The translations under genes and the position numbers were made by a program. Positions 7,323 to 15,260 of a stretch of 24,095 nucleotides of DNA are shown in pieces. Each line of letters opens with the position of its first letter. The stretch's first letter is position 1. Source of the stretch: Synergistales bacterium (GTDB lineage Bacteria; Synergistota; Synergistia; Synergistales; Aminobacteriaceae); NCBI GenBank assembly GCA_025997955.1, contig BNVH01000062.1, positions 1 to 24,095 on the forward strand, read 5' to 3'. A model generated the notes under the pieces. That model did no database searches. It had not been told where the DNA came from and was given only the letters and a program-made list of their open reading frames with translations.

Positions 7323-8090
7323 ATGATCGGGTATTTGGGCGTAGACACTGACTATTCGCTTAAGGGGAAGACGGCGATAATAACCGGCGGCACCGCCGGC
7401 ATCGGCTATTCGACCGCGAAGTTTTTCGCTGAAAAGGGCGTCAACCTCGTGTTGGTCGGTCGCAATCCCAAGGCTGATGAAATAGCCAAGGGGCTTGGGG
7501 CAAGCCATATAGGGCTCTCAGGCGATGTCCGTTCGGCGGAGTATAGGAAAACAGTCATAGAGCGCGCGGCTTTGGCCTTCGGCGGCGCGGATATCCTGAT
7601 CAACAGCGCGGGGATATCCGCTTTGGATAAAGCGGAGCTAATCAGCGAGGAAATGTGGGATAGCGTCATTGACGTCAACCTAAAGGGAAGCTTTATGATG
7701 TCTCAGACCTTTGGGAAATATCTGATAGACAACAAAAGGCCCGGCTCCATAGTCAACTTGGCGTCTCAGGCGGGAGTGGTGGCGCTCGACAATCATGTGG
7801 CGTATTGCGCCAGCAAGGGTGGGGTCATCGCCATGACGAAGGTCTTGGCTTTAGAATGGGGAAAATACGGCATCAGAGTAAACGCTGTATCGCCTACAGT
7901 GGTGCTTACCGAAATGGGGCACAAAGCCTGGGACGGACCGGTCGGAGACGCTTTCAAAAAGGAAATACCGGCGGAGCGCTTCGCGGAACCTGATGAAATA
8001 GCGGGAATCATCGGATTTCTGTGCTCGGGCAACGCGGCGATGATCACGGGGCACAACTTGATTATCGACGGCGGTTATACGATCAAGTAA
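7323..8090 (+). CDS. SDR-family dehydrogenase, D-threitol dehydrogenase/GolD-like
   Basis: This 255-residue classical short-chain dehydrogenase has cofactor motif TGGTAGIG (21-28), NSAG (94-97) and catalytic Ser148, Tyr161 and Lys165 (YCASK). The N-terminal VDTDYSLKGK and the block VVALDNHVAYCASK, then SPTVVLTEMGHKAWDGP and the ending DGGYTIK, closely recall the D-threitol dehydrogenase (DthD)/GolD subgroup. That is family recollection and not a search result. It probably oxidises a small polyol to a ketose. GAAGGAGAGG precedes the ATG. It is the last gene of the polyol operon, and no strong terminator is visible behind it. Confidence 0.85.
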   Translation: MIGYLGVDTDYSLKGKTAIITGGTAGIGYSTAKFFAEKGVNLVLVGRNPKADEIAKGLGASHIGLSGDVRSAEYRKTVIERAALAFGGADILINSAGISALDKAELISEEMWDSVIDVNLKGSFMMSQTFGKYLIDNKRPGSIVNLASQAGVVALDNHVAYCASKGGVIAMTKVLALEWGKYGIRVNAVSPTVVLTEMGHKAWDGPVGDAFKKEIPAERFAEPDEIAGIIGFLCSGNAAMITGHNLIIDGGYTIK

Positions 8091-8110
8091 AAACTTTGCT
8101 TTGATTTGTA

Positions 8111-8139
8111 TTGACAATCGTAGAGAAACATGCTAATTT
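8111..8139 (+). promoter_or_regulatory. Promoter of the chvE-mmsAB operon
   Basis: A perfect -35 TTGACA (8111-8116) is followed after 17 bases by TAATTT (8134-8139), preceded by TGC, which gives an extended -10 element. Transcription should start near 8146, at the left edge of the palindromic operator. This is the clearest promoter in the window. Confidence 0.65.
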
Positions 8140-8144
8140 TGCAC

Positions 8145-8163
8145 TTAGTTGTACGTACTAAAT
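8145..8163 (+). promoter_or_regulatory. AraR-type operator ahead of chvE
   Basis: The segment TTAGTTGTACGTACTAAAT has a GTAC-GTAC core within outer arms TTAGT/ACTAA. It closely resembles the known Bacillus AraR operator ATTTGTACGTACAAAT and shares the ten-base core TTGTACGTAC. It covers the predicted start of transcription just downstream of the -10 box, where a bound repressor would block initiation. The AraR-like regulator is the last gene of this same operon. The assignment is by recalled consensus and position. Confidence 0.6.
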
Positions 8164-8182
8164 ACAAGGAGGAGAGTAAAAG

Positions 8183-9256
8183 ATGAAAAAGTTGTTGTCG
8201 ATTGTCGCGTTATCTTTGTTGGTTTTTTCTTTGGTGTACGGCGTTGCCGCGCTCTCGGCTGAAGCGGCCGGCAAAAAAGTGGGCGTCGCGATGCCGACCC
8301 AGTCCTCGCAACGTTGGATTGCGGACGGCAAGAACATGAAGGAGAAGCTCGAGGCTTTGGGCTACGTCGTTGACCTCCAGTACGCGGACGACGATGTGCA
8401 GGCGCAGGTTTCGCAGTTGGAAAACATGATCACTAACGGCGCCGAATGCTTGGTCATAGCCTCCATTGACTCCAATGCCTTGATAAACGTGCTGGCGCAG
8501 GCTAAATCCAGAGGTATTCCCGTCATAGCTTACGACCGCTTGCTGATGGACACCGACGCTGTTTCTTACTACGCCACTTTTGACAATAAAGGTATAGGCA
8601 CGGTTATCGGCAAATATGTGGAGGAAAAAACCGGTCTAAAGGACGGAAAGGGTCCGTTCAACATCGAGTTCTTCGCGGGTTCCCCCGACGACAACAACGC
8701 CCATATGCTGAACGCCGGTATGTTTGAAGTGTTGCAGCCCTATTTGGACAGCGGCAAATTGGTCTGCGTGTCCAAGCAAACGGATTTCAACACAATCTGC
8801 ACGTTGCGCTGGTCACAGGAAACCGCGCAACAGCGCATGGAAAATCTGCTTTCCGGCAACTACGGCACAGGCAAGGACGTAGACATTGTGATAAGCCCGT
8901 TTGACGGTATTTCTTACGGCATCGCCGCCGCGCTTGAGGGCGCGGGGTACAAAGTAGGCACAAAGTGGCCGCTCATCACGGGGCAGGACGCGGAGCTGAT
9001 GGCGGCAAAAAACATCATTTCCGGCAAGCAGACTCAGACCATTTTCAAGGACACCCGTATTCTTGCCGAGAAGTGCGTGACGATGGTGCAAGCCGTTTTA
9101 GAAGGCTCCAAGCCTGAGATTAACGACACCACAACCTATAACAACAACGTAATCGTTGTTCCCTCATATCTTTGCACCCCCATTTCAGTGGACAAGGACA
9201 ACCTCGTGGAGCAGCTTGTGGGTTCTGGATATTACACCAAAGCGGAGTTGGAATAG
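8183..9256 (+). CDS. chvE: Multiple-monosaccharide-binding periplasmic protein ChvE
   Basis: This 357-residue CUT2-type receptor has a leader (about 1-29, ending AEAA) without lipobox. The mature protein opens KKVGVAMPTQSSQRWIADGK, which is characteristic of ChvE. Further ChvE blocks are DLQYADDD, ENMITNGAECLVIASID, IAYDRL, SYYATFDN, KGPFNIEFFAGSPDDNNA, ITGQDAE and QTIFKDTR. ChvE of Agrobacterium binds arabinose, glucose, galactose and xylose. Here the AraR-like regulator makes L-arabinose a good candidate. A very strong ribosome site (AAGGAGGAG, 8166-8174) precedes the ATG, which fits high expression. It is the first gene of the operon and is separated from mmsA by a terminator-like palindrome. 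Confidence 0.93.
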   Translation: MKKLLSIVALSLLVFSLVYGVAALSAEAAGKKVGVAMPTQSSQRWIADGKNMKEKLEALGYVVDLQYADDDVQAQVSQLENMITNGAECLVIASIDSNALINVLAQAKSRGIPVIAYDRLLMDTDAVSYYATFDNKGIGTVIGKYVEEKTGLKDGKGPFNIEFFAGSPDDNNAHMLNAGMFEVLQPYLDSGKLVCVSKQTDFNTICTLRWSQETAQQRMENLLSGNYGTGKDVDIVISPFDGISYGIAAALEGAGYKVGTKWPLITGQDAELMAAKNIISGKQTQTIFKDTRILAEKCVTMVQAVLEGSKPEINDTTTYNNNVIVVPSYLCTPISVDKDNLVEQLVGSGYYTKAELE

Positions 9257-9292
9257 GCGCGGGGACACGCACAGGCTAAATTGATTAAAATG

Positions 9293-9323
9293 AAAAGAAG
9301 CCGCAGCGCTGCGGCTTCTTTTT
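9293..9323 (+). terminator. Terminator-like 30-bp palindrome between chvE and mmsA
   Basis: A perfect palindrome runs 9293-9322. The arms AAAAGAAGCCGCAGC and GCTGCGGCTTCTTTT are followed by one more T. A GC-rich stem plus T-run is the form of an intrinsic terminator, and the A-run makes it potentially bidirectional. Because mmsA follows in the same direction with no evident new promoter in the 27 bases left, it probably works as a partial terminator and 3' stabiliser, so most transcripts carry chvE alone. Confidence 0.8.
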
Positions 9324-9350
9324 CTAAATAAAGCCTAAGGGGAGATAAAA

Positions 9351-10904
9351 TTGCCCGACATTATTTTAGAGATGAAGCGTATCACAAAATCATTTTCCGG
9401 CGTAAACGCGCTCACTGATGTAAGTTTACAGGTGAAACGCGGGGAGATTCACGCCCTTTGCGGCGAAAACGGCGCAGGAAAATCCACGCTGATGAACGTA
9501 CTTTCCGGAATTTATCCGGTCGGCGACTACGACGGAGAGATTATATATAATGGCGAGGTCTGCGCTTTCCGGGACATCCGCGACAGCGAGCGGAAAGGGA
9601 TTGTGATTATCCACCAGGAGTTGGCCCTGAGCCCTTATATGAGCATAGCGGAAAACGTCTTTCTCGGCAATGAGGTTACAGGGCTTCGGGGGGTTATCAA
9701 CTGGGATAAAACCCAGGCGAGAGCCATTGAAATTCTCCGCAAGGTAGGGCTTGAGGACGAGAACGTAGGCGCTCTCGTTGGAGAGCTCGGCATCGGAAAA
9801 CAGCAGTTGGTGGAGATAGCCAAAGCGTTGGCAAAAAAGGTGGATTTGCTGATTCTTGACGAACCTACAGCCTCCCTCAACGACGAGGACAGCAAGAAGC
9901 TGCTGAACATCATGCTTGGGCTGAAAGAGCAGGGAATTACCTGCATAATCATCTCTCACAAACTGAACGAGATAAGTTTTGTGGCGGACGCCATCACAGT
10001 AATCCGCGACGGGCGCGTTATCGAAACTTTGCAAAAAGGCATAGACGACTTCAGCGAGGATAGGATTATAAAGGGAATGGTCGGGCGTGAAATGACCAAT
10101 CGCTATCCTGAGCGGGAAAGCAATATTGGAGAGGTTATCTTCGAGGTCAAGAACTGGAACGCCTTTCACCCCGACGACTCCAAACGCCATGTAGTTCGCG
10201 GAGCCTCGTTTAACGTGAGAGCCGGAGAGGTGGTCGGGTTCGCCGGGCTGATGGGCGCAGGGCGCACCGAGCTCGCCATGAGCCTGTTTGGCCGCGCATG
10301 GGGCTCCCATATCAGCGGAGAGGTGTTTATGCGCGGCAAACCCCTAAATCTGCGCACCGTGAAAGACGCCATCGACAGCGGTATAGCTTATGTCTCGGAG
10401 GACCGCAAGAACTACGGACTTGTGCTCATCAACGACGTAAAGTGGAACATGACCCTTGCGAGTCTCAGTTCGGAGCGGTTTTCTTCCTATGGAACCATTC
10501 TTTCCAACGAGGAAATTTTAGCGGCGGAGGAGTATCGCGAGCGTATAAACATCAAATGCAGTTCGGTAGAGCAGACGACCGAATCTCTTTCCGGGGGCAA
10601 CCAGCAAAAAATCGTACTGACAAAGTGGATGCTCTCGCGTCCTGAAGTATTGATATTAGACGAACCAACTCGTGGAATAGACGTGGGGGCAAAGTACGAA
10701 ATCTACGGCATCATCAACGACTTGGCGAGCGCCGGAAAAGCCGTTATCGTCATCTCCTCCGAGATGCAGGAATTGCTCGGTATATGCGACCGCATATACG
10801 TCATCAACGGAGGCGAAATCGCGGGTGAATTAGAGAACGACAGACTCACGCAGGAAGATATTATGAAAAAAATTATGGAGCACAGCGCAAGGAGGAATGT
10901 CTGA
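9351..10904 (+). CDS. mmsA: Multiple-monosaccharide ABC importer ATPase MmsA (GguA)
   Basis: This 517-residue tandem ABC ATPase is typical of CUT2 sugar importers. Domain 1 has Walker A GENGAGKS (38-45), Q-loop Gln89, the usual degenerate signature LGIGKQQ (146-152) and Walker B LLILDE (166-171). Domain 2 has a degenerate Walker A region GLMGAGRTE (299-307), signature LSGGNQQ (413-419) and LILDEPTRGIDVG. The phrase ERKGIVIIHQELALSPYMSI is typical of MmsA/GguA. It starts at TTG 9351, supported by AGGGGAG six bases upstream and by family N-termini. No ATG fits until residue 8. It ends overlapping mmsB by one base (TGATG), so the two are translationally coupled. Confidence 0.93.
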   Translation: MPDIILEMKRITKSFSGVNALTDVSLQVKRGEIHALCGENGAGKSTLMNVLSGIYPVGDYDGEIIYNGEVCAFRDIRDSERKGIVIIHQELALSPYMSIAENVFLGNEVTGLRGVINWDKTQARAIEILRKVGLEDENVGALVGELGIGKQQLVEIAKALAKKVDLLILDEPTASLNDEDSKKLLNIMLGLKEQGITCIIISHKLNEISFVADAITVIRDGRVIETLQKGIDDFSEDRIIKGMVGREMTNRYPERESNIGEVIFEVKNWNAFHPDDSKRHVVRGASFNVRAGEVVGFAGLMGAGRTELAMSLFGRAWGSHISGEVFMRGKPLNLRTVKDAIDSGIAYVSEDRKNYGLVLINDVKWNMTLASLSSERFSSYGTILSNEEILAAEEYRERINIKCSSVEQTTESLSGGNQQKIVLTKWMLSRPEVLILDEPTRGIDVGAKYEIYGIINDLASAGKAVIVISSEMQELLGICDRIYVINGGEIAGELENDRLTQEDIMKKIMEHSARRNV

Positions 10905-12073
10905 TGGAGCCGATAAAGCAGCGGAGCAAGATAAACTTGAACCTCAAGCAGTACGGAATGATGATTGCGCTGATTGTCATTTTCTTGATTTTCAGCACAC
11001 TGTCTTCCGGCAAGAACGCCTCACCCATGAATATCAATAACCTTATAATGCAAAACAGCTACGTGGTGATTCTGGCGGTGGGAATGTTGCTCTGCGTCAT
11101 CACCGGCAACGTAGACCTTTCCGTAGGCTCCGTCGTGGCTTTTACGGGGGCGCTCTGCGCGATTCTCGTGCTGGAATATAAAATACCGATTCCAGCGGCG
11201 TTTGCCATCGTTTTGGTCGTGGGCCTTTTGATTGGGATGTGGCAGGGCTTCTTTATCGCGAAACTCGGGGTTCCGCCTTTTATCGTGACACTTGCCAATA
11301 TGTTGGTTTTTCGCGGGCTGACCATGGTTATCCTTAAGGGTCAGACCAAGGGGCCGCTGCCTAAAGATTACGTGTTTGTCGGCGCGGGATACTTGCCGGT
11401 TATCAGGGGGTGGGGCGGGCTCGATTTGCTCTCCGTCTTCATCGGCCTTTTCGGTTCGGTCGCGATTATTTTTATGGAATACCTCAGCGTCAAAAATAAA
11501 AAGAAATACAATTTCGCGACGCCGCCTTTGTGGCAGATTGGCGCAAAGCTCGCTATTATCGTGATAGTGCTGAACTTTTTCGTATTGAGATTGGCGCAGT
11601 ATAACGGCGCGCCTGTGGTGCTGACGATTATGCTGGCGCTTATACTCATCTACGGCTTCATCACAGACCGCATGGTTGTGGGACGCCAGATTTACGCGGT
11701 TGGCGGCAACAAAAAGGCCGCGGGGCTTTCCGGTATCAATACAAATAACGTGATGTTCTGGGTCTACGCGAATATGGGACTGCTCTGCGCCTTAGCCGGC
11801 ATTGTTCTCTCCGCCCGAAACGCCTCCGCCACGCCGAAAGCGGGCGACGGCTTCGAGCTCGACGCAATAGCCAGTTGTTACATAGGCGGCGCCTCAGCTT
11901 ACGGCGGAACGGGGACGATTATGGGAGCGGTGGTCGGCGCGCTCATTATGGGCGTACTGAACAACGGCATGTCGCTTATCGGCTGGACGGTGGATGTTCA
12001 GCGTGTGGTCAAGGGATTGGTGCTTCTCGGAGCCGTTACGATTGATTTGCTTTCCAAGAAAAAAAGGAAATAG
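10904..12073 (+). CDS. mmsB: Multiple-monosaccharide ABC importer permease MmsB (GguB)
   Basis: This 389-residue inner-membrane protein of the CUT2 (RbsC/XylH-like) permease family has about ten hydrophobic segments. Family marks include VGMLLCVITGNVDLSVGS near 59-76, GVPPFIVTLANMLVFRGL, GRQIYAVGGNKKAAGLSGI and the conserved ending region (DAIASCYIGGASAYGGTGTI). A long insertion with KNKKKYNF before a further membrane segment is usual for the GguB subgroup. It starts at ATG 10904, overlapping the mmsA stop, with GGAGGAA just upstream. It forms the pore for ChvE-delivered sugars, with MmsA as motor. Confidence 0.93.
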   Translation: MEPIKQRSKINLNLKQYGMMIALIVIFLIFSTLSSGKNASPMNINNLIMQNSYVVILAVGMLLCVITGNVDLSVGSVVAFTGALCAILVLEYKIPIPAAFAIVLVVGLLIGMWQGFFIAKLGVPPFIVTLANMLVFRGLTMVILKGQTKGPLPKDYVFVGAGYLPVIRGWGGLDLLSVFIGLFGSVAIIFMEYLSVKNKKKYNFATPPLWQIGAKLAIIVIVLNFFVLRLAQYNGAPVVLTIMLALILIYGFITDRMVVGRQIYAVGGNKKAAGLSGINTNNVMFWVYANMGLLCALAGIVLSARNASATPKAGDGFELDAIASCYIGGASAYGGTGTIMGAVVGALIMGVLNNGMSLIGWTVDVQRVVKGLVLLGAVTIDLLSKKKRK

Positions 12074-12086
12074 AAAGGAAATAAAT

Positions 12087-13166
12087 ATGCTTCAAGAAGC
12101 GCCGAAATACAGAGTCGTCGCTGAGTGGGCGAAAAAACAAATCGACGGAACACAGTTGCGTCCCGGGGATAAATTCTACTCCGAGACGGAACTTTGCCGG
12201 AGGTTTGGGTTCAGTCGACAGACGATTCGGCAGGCAATCGGCCTGTTGGAGCGGGAGGGGTTCTTGGAGCGCAAACGCGGCGCCGGAACTTACTTAGCCG
12301 GGAAAAGCGCGGGCGAGATTACCCTCTCCAAAACTATCGGGGTAATTTCCACCTATGTGGACAGCTACATTTTCCCCGCCATCATTCGTGGAATCAGCGG
12401 GGTATTGGCGGAGACCGGCTACGCCGTCCAGCTTTCTCTCACCAACAATAAAGTGGAAAATGAAAGCCGGGCGCTGAATTCACTGCTCAGCGGCAACGTT
12501 ATCGGAATAATAGCCGAACCGACTCAGAGCGGCTTGCCCAACCCAAATACCGAGCTGTATTGGCAGATACGGGAACGAAAAATCCCGCTTATTTTCTTCA
12601 ATGCTTATTATCCAAATATGGATTTTCCCCATGTCTGCTTGGATGATCACTTAGCGGGGAAAATGGCGGCGGAGTATCTGATTGGAGCCGGCCATAAAAA
12701 AATCGCCGGGATGTTCCAATCCGACGACCGGCAGGGACATTTGCGTTACGCCGGCTATATTCAGGCTTTGCAAAGAGCGGGGTTGGATGTTGAATCTTCT
12801 AATATCCTATGGTTCACTACAGAGGATATCCCCTTTCTTCGCGAGGATATAACCCGCTTGCGCCGCCGCTTTGGAAACTGCACCGGACTTGTCTGCTACA
12901 ACGACGCGGTTGCTTACATCGTTGTGAGCGAACTTCGCGAGCGGGGTGTTCTCGTGCCGGAGGAGCTTTCCGTTGTCGGTATTGACGGCGCGGAAATTGG
13001 GCTTATTTGTCCCGTGCCCTTGACGACTTTTGCCCACCCTATGGAAAAGTTAGGTGAAGTGGCCGCGAAAAATATTTTGAAGCTGATAGAAAATCCAGGG
13101 TTTGAGGCGACCGTGGATTTCGCGCCACGACTAATTGAGCGGGAATCCGTCCGATTTATATGTTAG
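12087..13166 (+). CDS. AraR-like transcriptional regulator (GntR-type winged helix plus LacI-type sensor)
   Basis: This 359-residue regulator has a GntR-family winged helix at about 7-72 (RVVAEWAKKQIDGTQLRPGD, then SETELCRRFGFSRQTIRQAI and LERKRGAGTYLAG). A periplasmic-binding-protein-like LacI/GalR sensor domain runs from about 83 to the end (IGVISTYVDSYIFPAIIRGI, GAGHKKIAGMF, CYNDAVAY, VVGIDGAEI). This fusion defines the AraR type, an L-arabinose-responsive repressor in Bacillus. An AraR-type operator lies before chvE, so it probably represses its own operon until sugar binds. The start at 12087 was chosen because AAAGGAA lies seven bases upstream. In-frame sequence continues back to 11994 but overlaps mmsB. 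It follows mmsB by 13 bases. Confidence 0.88.
   Translation: MLQEAPKYRVVAEWAKKQIDGTQLRPGDKFYSETELCRRFGFSRQTIRQAIGLLEREGFLERKRGAGTYLAGKSAGEITLSKTIGVISTYVDSYIFPAIIRGISGVLAETGYAVQLSLTNNKVENESRALNSLLSGNVIGIIAEPTQSGLPNPNTELYWQIRERKIPLIFFNAYYPNMDFPHVCLDDHLAGKMAAEYLIGAGHKKIAGMFQSDDRQGHLRYAGYIQALQRAGLDVESSNILWFTTEDIPFLREDITRLRRRFGNCTGLVCYNDAVAYIVVSELRERGVLVPEELSVVGIDGAEIGLICPVPLTTFAHPMEKLGEVAAKNILKLIENPGFEATVDFAPRLIERESVRFIC
13135..13164 (+). promoter_or_regulatory. Possible internal promoter for the vapBC pair
   Basis: TTGAGC (13135-13140) and TATGTT (13159-13164) are spaced by 18 bases at the end of the regulator gene. Each box matches four of six consensus bases. Toxin-antitoxin pairs normally have their own promoter, and no other room exists in the 26-base gap before vapB. 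The match is weak. Confidence 0.25.
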
Positions 13167-13192
13167 ATGTTGACCATTTGGAGGTATGCGCG

Positions 13193-13420
13193 ATGAGTAG
13201 CCTTGAGACGATTAATACCATGCTTAATAACATGCCAGATAGTAGGTTGCCAGAGGTTCTTGATTTTTTAAGGTACCTCAAGCGAAAGGACGACAATACG
13301 CGTGATATTGAAAAAAAGTTGGCGGCTTGGGATGGGTTCGTTGAAGCGATACATGCCGCCGGCGATGAACATATTTCCGAATTTGAGCGCGTCAAATTCA
13401 ATAGCGAAACGACGTTATGA
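13193..13420 (+). CDS. Putative VapB-type antitoxin
   Basis: This 75-residue acidic protein sits directly before a PIN-domain toxin gene and overlaps it by four bases (ATGA). The N-terminal part MSSLETINTMLNNMPDSRLP, then EVLDFLRYLKRK, matches the 'lPe(d/e)rl.EvLdFi.fLk' pattern of small antitoxins of the DUF2281/VapB-like kind. The C-terminal half (WDGFVEAIHAAGDEHISEFE) would be the toxin-wrapping tail. The start at 13193 is set by GGAGG (13180-13184). An upstream ATG at 13160 overlaps the regulator stop and has no ribosome site. It should neutralise the VapC partner and autoregulate the pair, as known for such modules. Confidence 0.75.
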   Translation: MSSLETINTMLNNMPDSRLPEVLDFLRYLKRKDDNTRDIEKKLAAWDGFVEAIHAAGDEHISEFERVKFNSETTL

Positions 13421-13821
13421 CTTACGCTCTTGATACTAATATCATTTCGTATATTCTGCAAGACCGGGAACACATACAAAAACGTGTCAGAGAAACGCTT
13501 TTGTATGGCGATGATCTGATTATCCCACCGATAGTCTATTATGAGGTTCGCAGAGGTTTATTGTCTAAAGACGCCCACAAGAAGAACGCCGCGTTTGAAC
13601 AAATGTGCTCCACATTCACTGTGGGAAAAATGACGCTTGCCGTATTCGATGAAGCCGCCTGGCAATACGCGTTTCTACGCCACGCCGGTCATTCCATTGA
13701 TGATGCCGACCTGTTGATAGCCGCCTTTTGTATTGCAAACGATTATACGCTTGTAACAAACAACGTCAGGCACTTTGATGCTATAAATGGCTTGCTGTTT
13801 GAAAATTGGCTGATTCCCTGA
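13417..13821 (+). CDS. vapC: PIN-domain toxin, VapC type
   Basis: This 134-residue PIN-domain ribonuclease has acidic metal-site residues in the expected places: Asp6 in LDTNIIS, Glu43 in YYEVRRG and Asp98 in IDDADLLIAAF. The LVTNNVRHF motif follows at 112-120. VapC toxins cleave tRNA or rRNA and stop translation. The specific target cannot be predicted here. The start overlaps the antitoxin stop (ATGA at 13417), which is the usual antitoxin-first coupled layout. All catalytic residues are present, so it is probably active when released. Confidence 0.88.
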   Translation: MTYALDTNIISYILQDREHIQKRVRETLLYGDDLIIPPIVYYEVRRGLLSKDAHKKNAAFEQMCSTFTVGKMTLAVFDEAAWQYAFLRHAGHSIDDADLLIAAFCIANDYTLVTNNVRHFDAINGLLFENWLIP

Positions 13822-13997
13822 GTGAAACGCGCTTTATTTTATATAGCCCCTACTGGCGCGGATATTTTTATATTTTTTCACGCGGCTATTCGCGCTCGAA
13901 ACGGTAGCCCGCAGGTAAAGTTTGGGCTTATGTCCGGTCTCGGCACATCGTGTATCATCTCGCTTCGCCTCCTAATAAGACTTGAAAGAACCTACTA

Positions 13998-15158
13998 TTA
14001 TAACTTTGAGATAGCCAAGGCGAACAGCTCGGTCTTCTCCTGAATCGTTTTTATCTTCAAGGATTCGTCCGTCGTGTGTACGGCGCTCATGTAGGGTCCG
14101 AGGGCGTCTATCGTGGGGACGCCGAACGATGAGTACCAGCAGGCGTCGGAGGAGCCTATCGAAGATTGCTCTGGTAGCTCTATGCCTATTTCGTCCGCCG
14201 CCGCCTTGACCGTATTGTAAGCCTTGAGGTTTTTTTCGCTCTTCTCCATCGGAGGAGACGATATTCTGAAGTCGGTTTTGACAAAGCACCCAGGAGTCCC
14301 GCACTCCGACTCCAATTCTTTGACGACGCGTTGAATCAGGCGCATATCCTCGTCATCGGCAAAGCTCACAAAGAAATCAGCCGCCGCTCGCTCTGAGACT
14401 ATATCGGCGTGTTCCCCTCCCCTGATAGAGCCGACGTTGAAAAAAATACCCCTCTTTGGGACGTTTTTGTCGCAGAGCGAGGAGACCCTCCGCGCGAGCT
14501 CAAGATTCGCGTCAGCGCCGCCAAGATAGTCAAGCCCGGCGTGCGCGGATTTTCCCGTGACTTCAACCGTACCGAACGCGCAGCCGCGCCTCGACGTGAC
14601 GACCCCATTTTCCCCCCGCGCCGGCTCGAACACGTAAACGAGGTCCGCGTTTTTGCACTCGGCTTCAAACAGAGCCTTAGAGGAGTCCGAGCCGGTCTCC
14701 TCGTCGCAGTTGTAGATAATGGTTATTTCGAGGTCGTCCGGTATCAGTCCAAGCTCGCCCGCTATACGGACGGCAAACATGGAGACGACGACGCCGCCCT
14801 TGCAGTCCGCTATGCCGAGGCCGTAGGCGTTTTCGCCCTCGATATGAAACGGGTGGCGCAGAGCCTCTCCCGGCGCGAACACGGTATCAAGGTGCGCGCT
14901 TACGATAATCTTTCTCCCGGCGTCCTTGGCGCCGACTCTCGCCACTATATGAATACCTACGCCGGGGGACTCTATACATTCCACAAGGGCGCCATACGAA
15001 CGCAGCGACTCAGCTATTATCTTTACTGTTTTTTTGTTGCCCTCTAAGTTGCCGGTGCCGGAGTCGATGGACGTCAACGAGTTTAACATGTCCAACTGAA
15101 GCGGCGCGTAAAATGAGGCTTTCTCTCTAATGGCGCTTAACTTATTTGAATCGGACAA
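13998..15158 (-). CDS. M20 family metallopeptidase, glutamate carboxypeptidase-like
   Basis: This 386-residue zinc peptidase is probably cytoplasmic, since no leader is seen. It has the M20 metal and catalytic residues His89 and Asp91 (AHLDTVF), Asp118 (GLGIADCKGG), Glu153/154 (CDEETGS), Glu178 (FEPAR) and His361 (VHTTDES). The dimerisation-domain motif TGKSAHAG is present. Proteins of this subgroup (CPG2-like) remove glutamate or other residues from folate, peptides or acyl amino acids. The open frame goes back to TTG 15194, but AGGAG at 15169-15173 points to the TTG at 15158. It is divergent from the peptide importer, which suggests hydrolysis of imported peptides. Confidence 0.88.
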   Translation of the reverse strand: MSDSNKLSAIREKASFYAPLQLDMLNSLTSIDSGTGNLEGNKKTVKIIAESLRSYGALVECIESPGVGIHIVARVGAKDAGRKIIVSAHLDTVFAPGEALRHPFHIEGENAYGLGIADCKGGVVVSMFAVRIAGELGLIPDDLEITIIYNCDEETGSDSSKALFEAECKNADLVYVFEPARGENGVVTSRRGCAFGTVEVTGKSAHAGLDYLGGADANLELARRVSSLCDKNVPKRGIFFNVGSIRGGEHADIVSERAAADFFVSFADDEDMRLIQRVVKELESECGTPGCFVKTDFRISSPPMEKSEKNLKAYNTVKAAADEIGIELPEQSSIGSSDACWYSSFGVPTIDALGPYMSAVHTTDESLKIKTIQEKTELFALAISKL

Positions 15159-15219
15159 GATCGAACATCTCCTATTTTTAATTTTCAAACTCAATAGTCA
15201 GAGTGTTTTTACGAAAACA

Positions 15220-15228
15220 ACTATAGCA
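15220..15228 (-). promoter_or_regulatory. Extended -10 promoter of the M20 gene
   Basis: On the minus strand TGCTATAGT is an extended -10 box (TGn plus a 5-of-6 match to TATAAT). It lies about 60 bases before the chosen start. No good -35 is visible, which extended -10 promoters can tolerate. Confidence 0.4.
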
Positions 15229-15242
15229 TAAGGACATGACGC

Positions 15243-15260
15243 CACGCGTTATTTTGCGTG
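15243..15260. promoter_or_regulatory. Small inverted repeat between the divergent promoters
   Basis: CACGC (15243-15247) and GCGTG (15256-15260) are separated by eight bases. They abut the TATAAT box of the peptide-importer promoter and lie upstream of the M20 promoter. The position suits a shared operator. The arms are short, so this is tentative. Confidence 0.25.

Noticed and set aside
9426..10310. 294-codon minus-strand open frame
   Set aside because: It is antisense to mmsA, a fully supported ATPase gene, with no family features of its own.
11994..12086. N-terminal extension of the AraR-like regulator
   Set aside because: It overlaps mmsB in another frame. The ribosome site and GntR-domain start support 12087.
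13822..14043. 73-codon plus-strand frame after vapC
   Set aside because: It starts at a GTG directly after the toxin stop without a ribosome site, overlaps the M20 gene end and has no recognisable family. The 176-bp gap is best left as intergenic.
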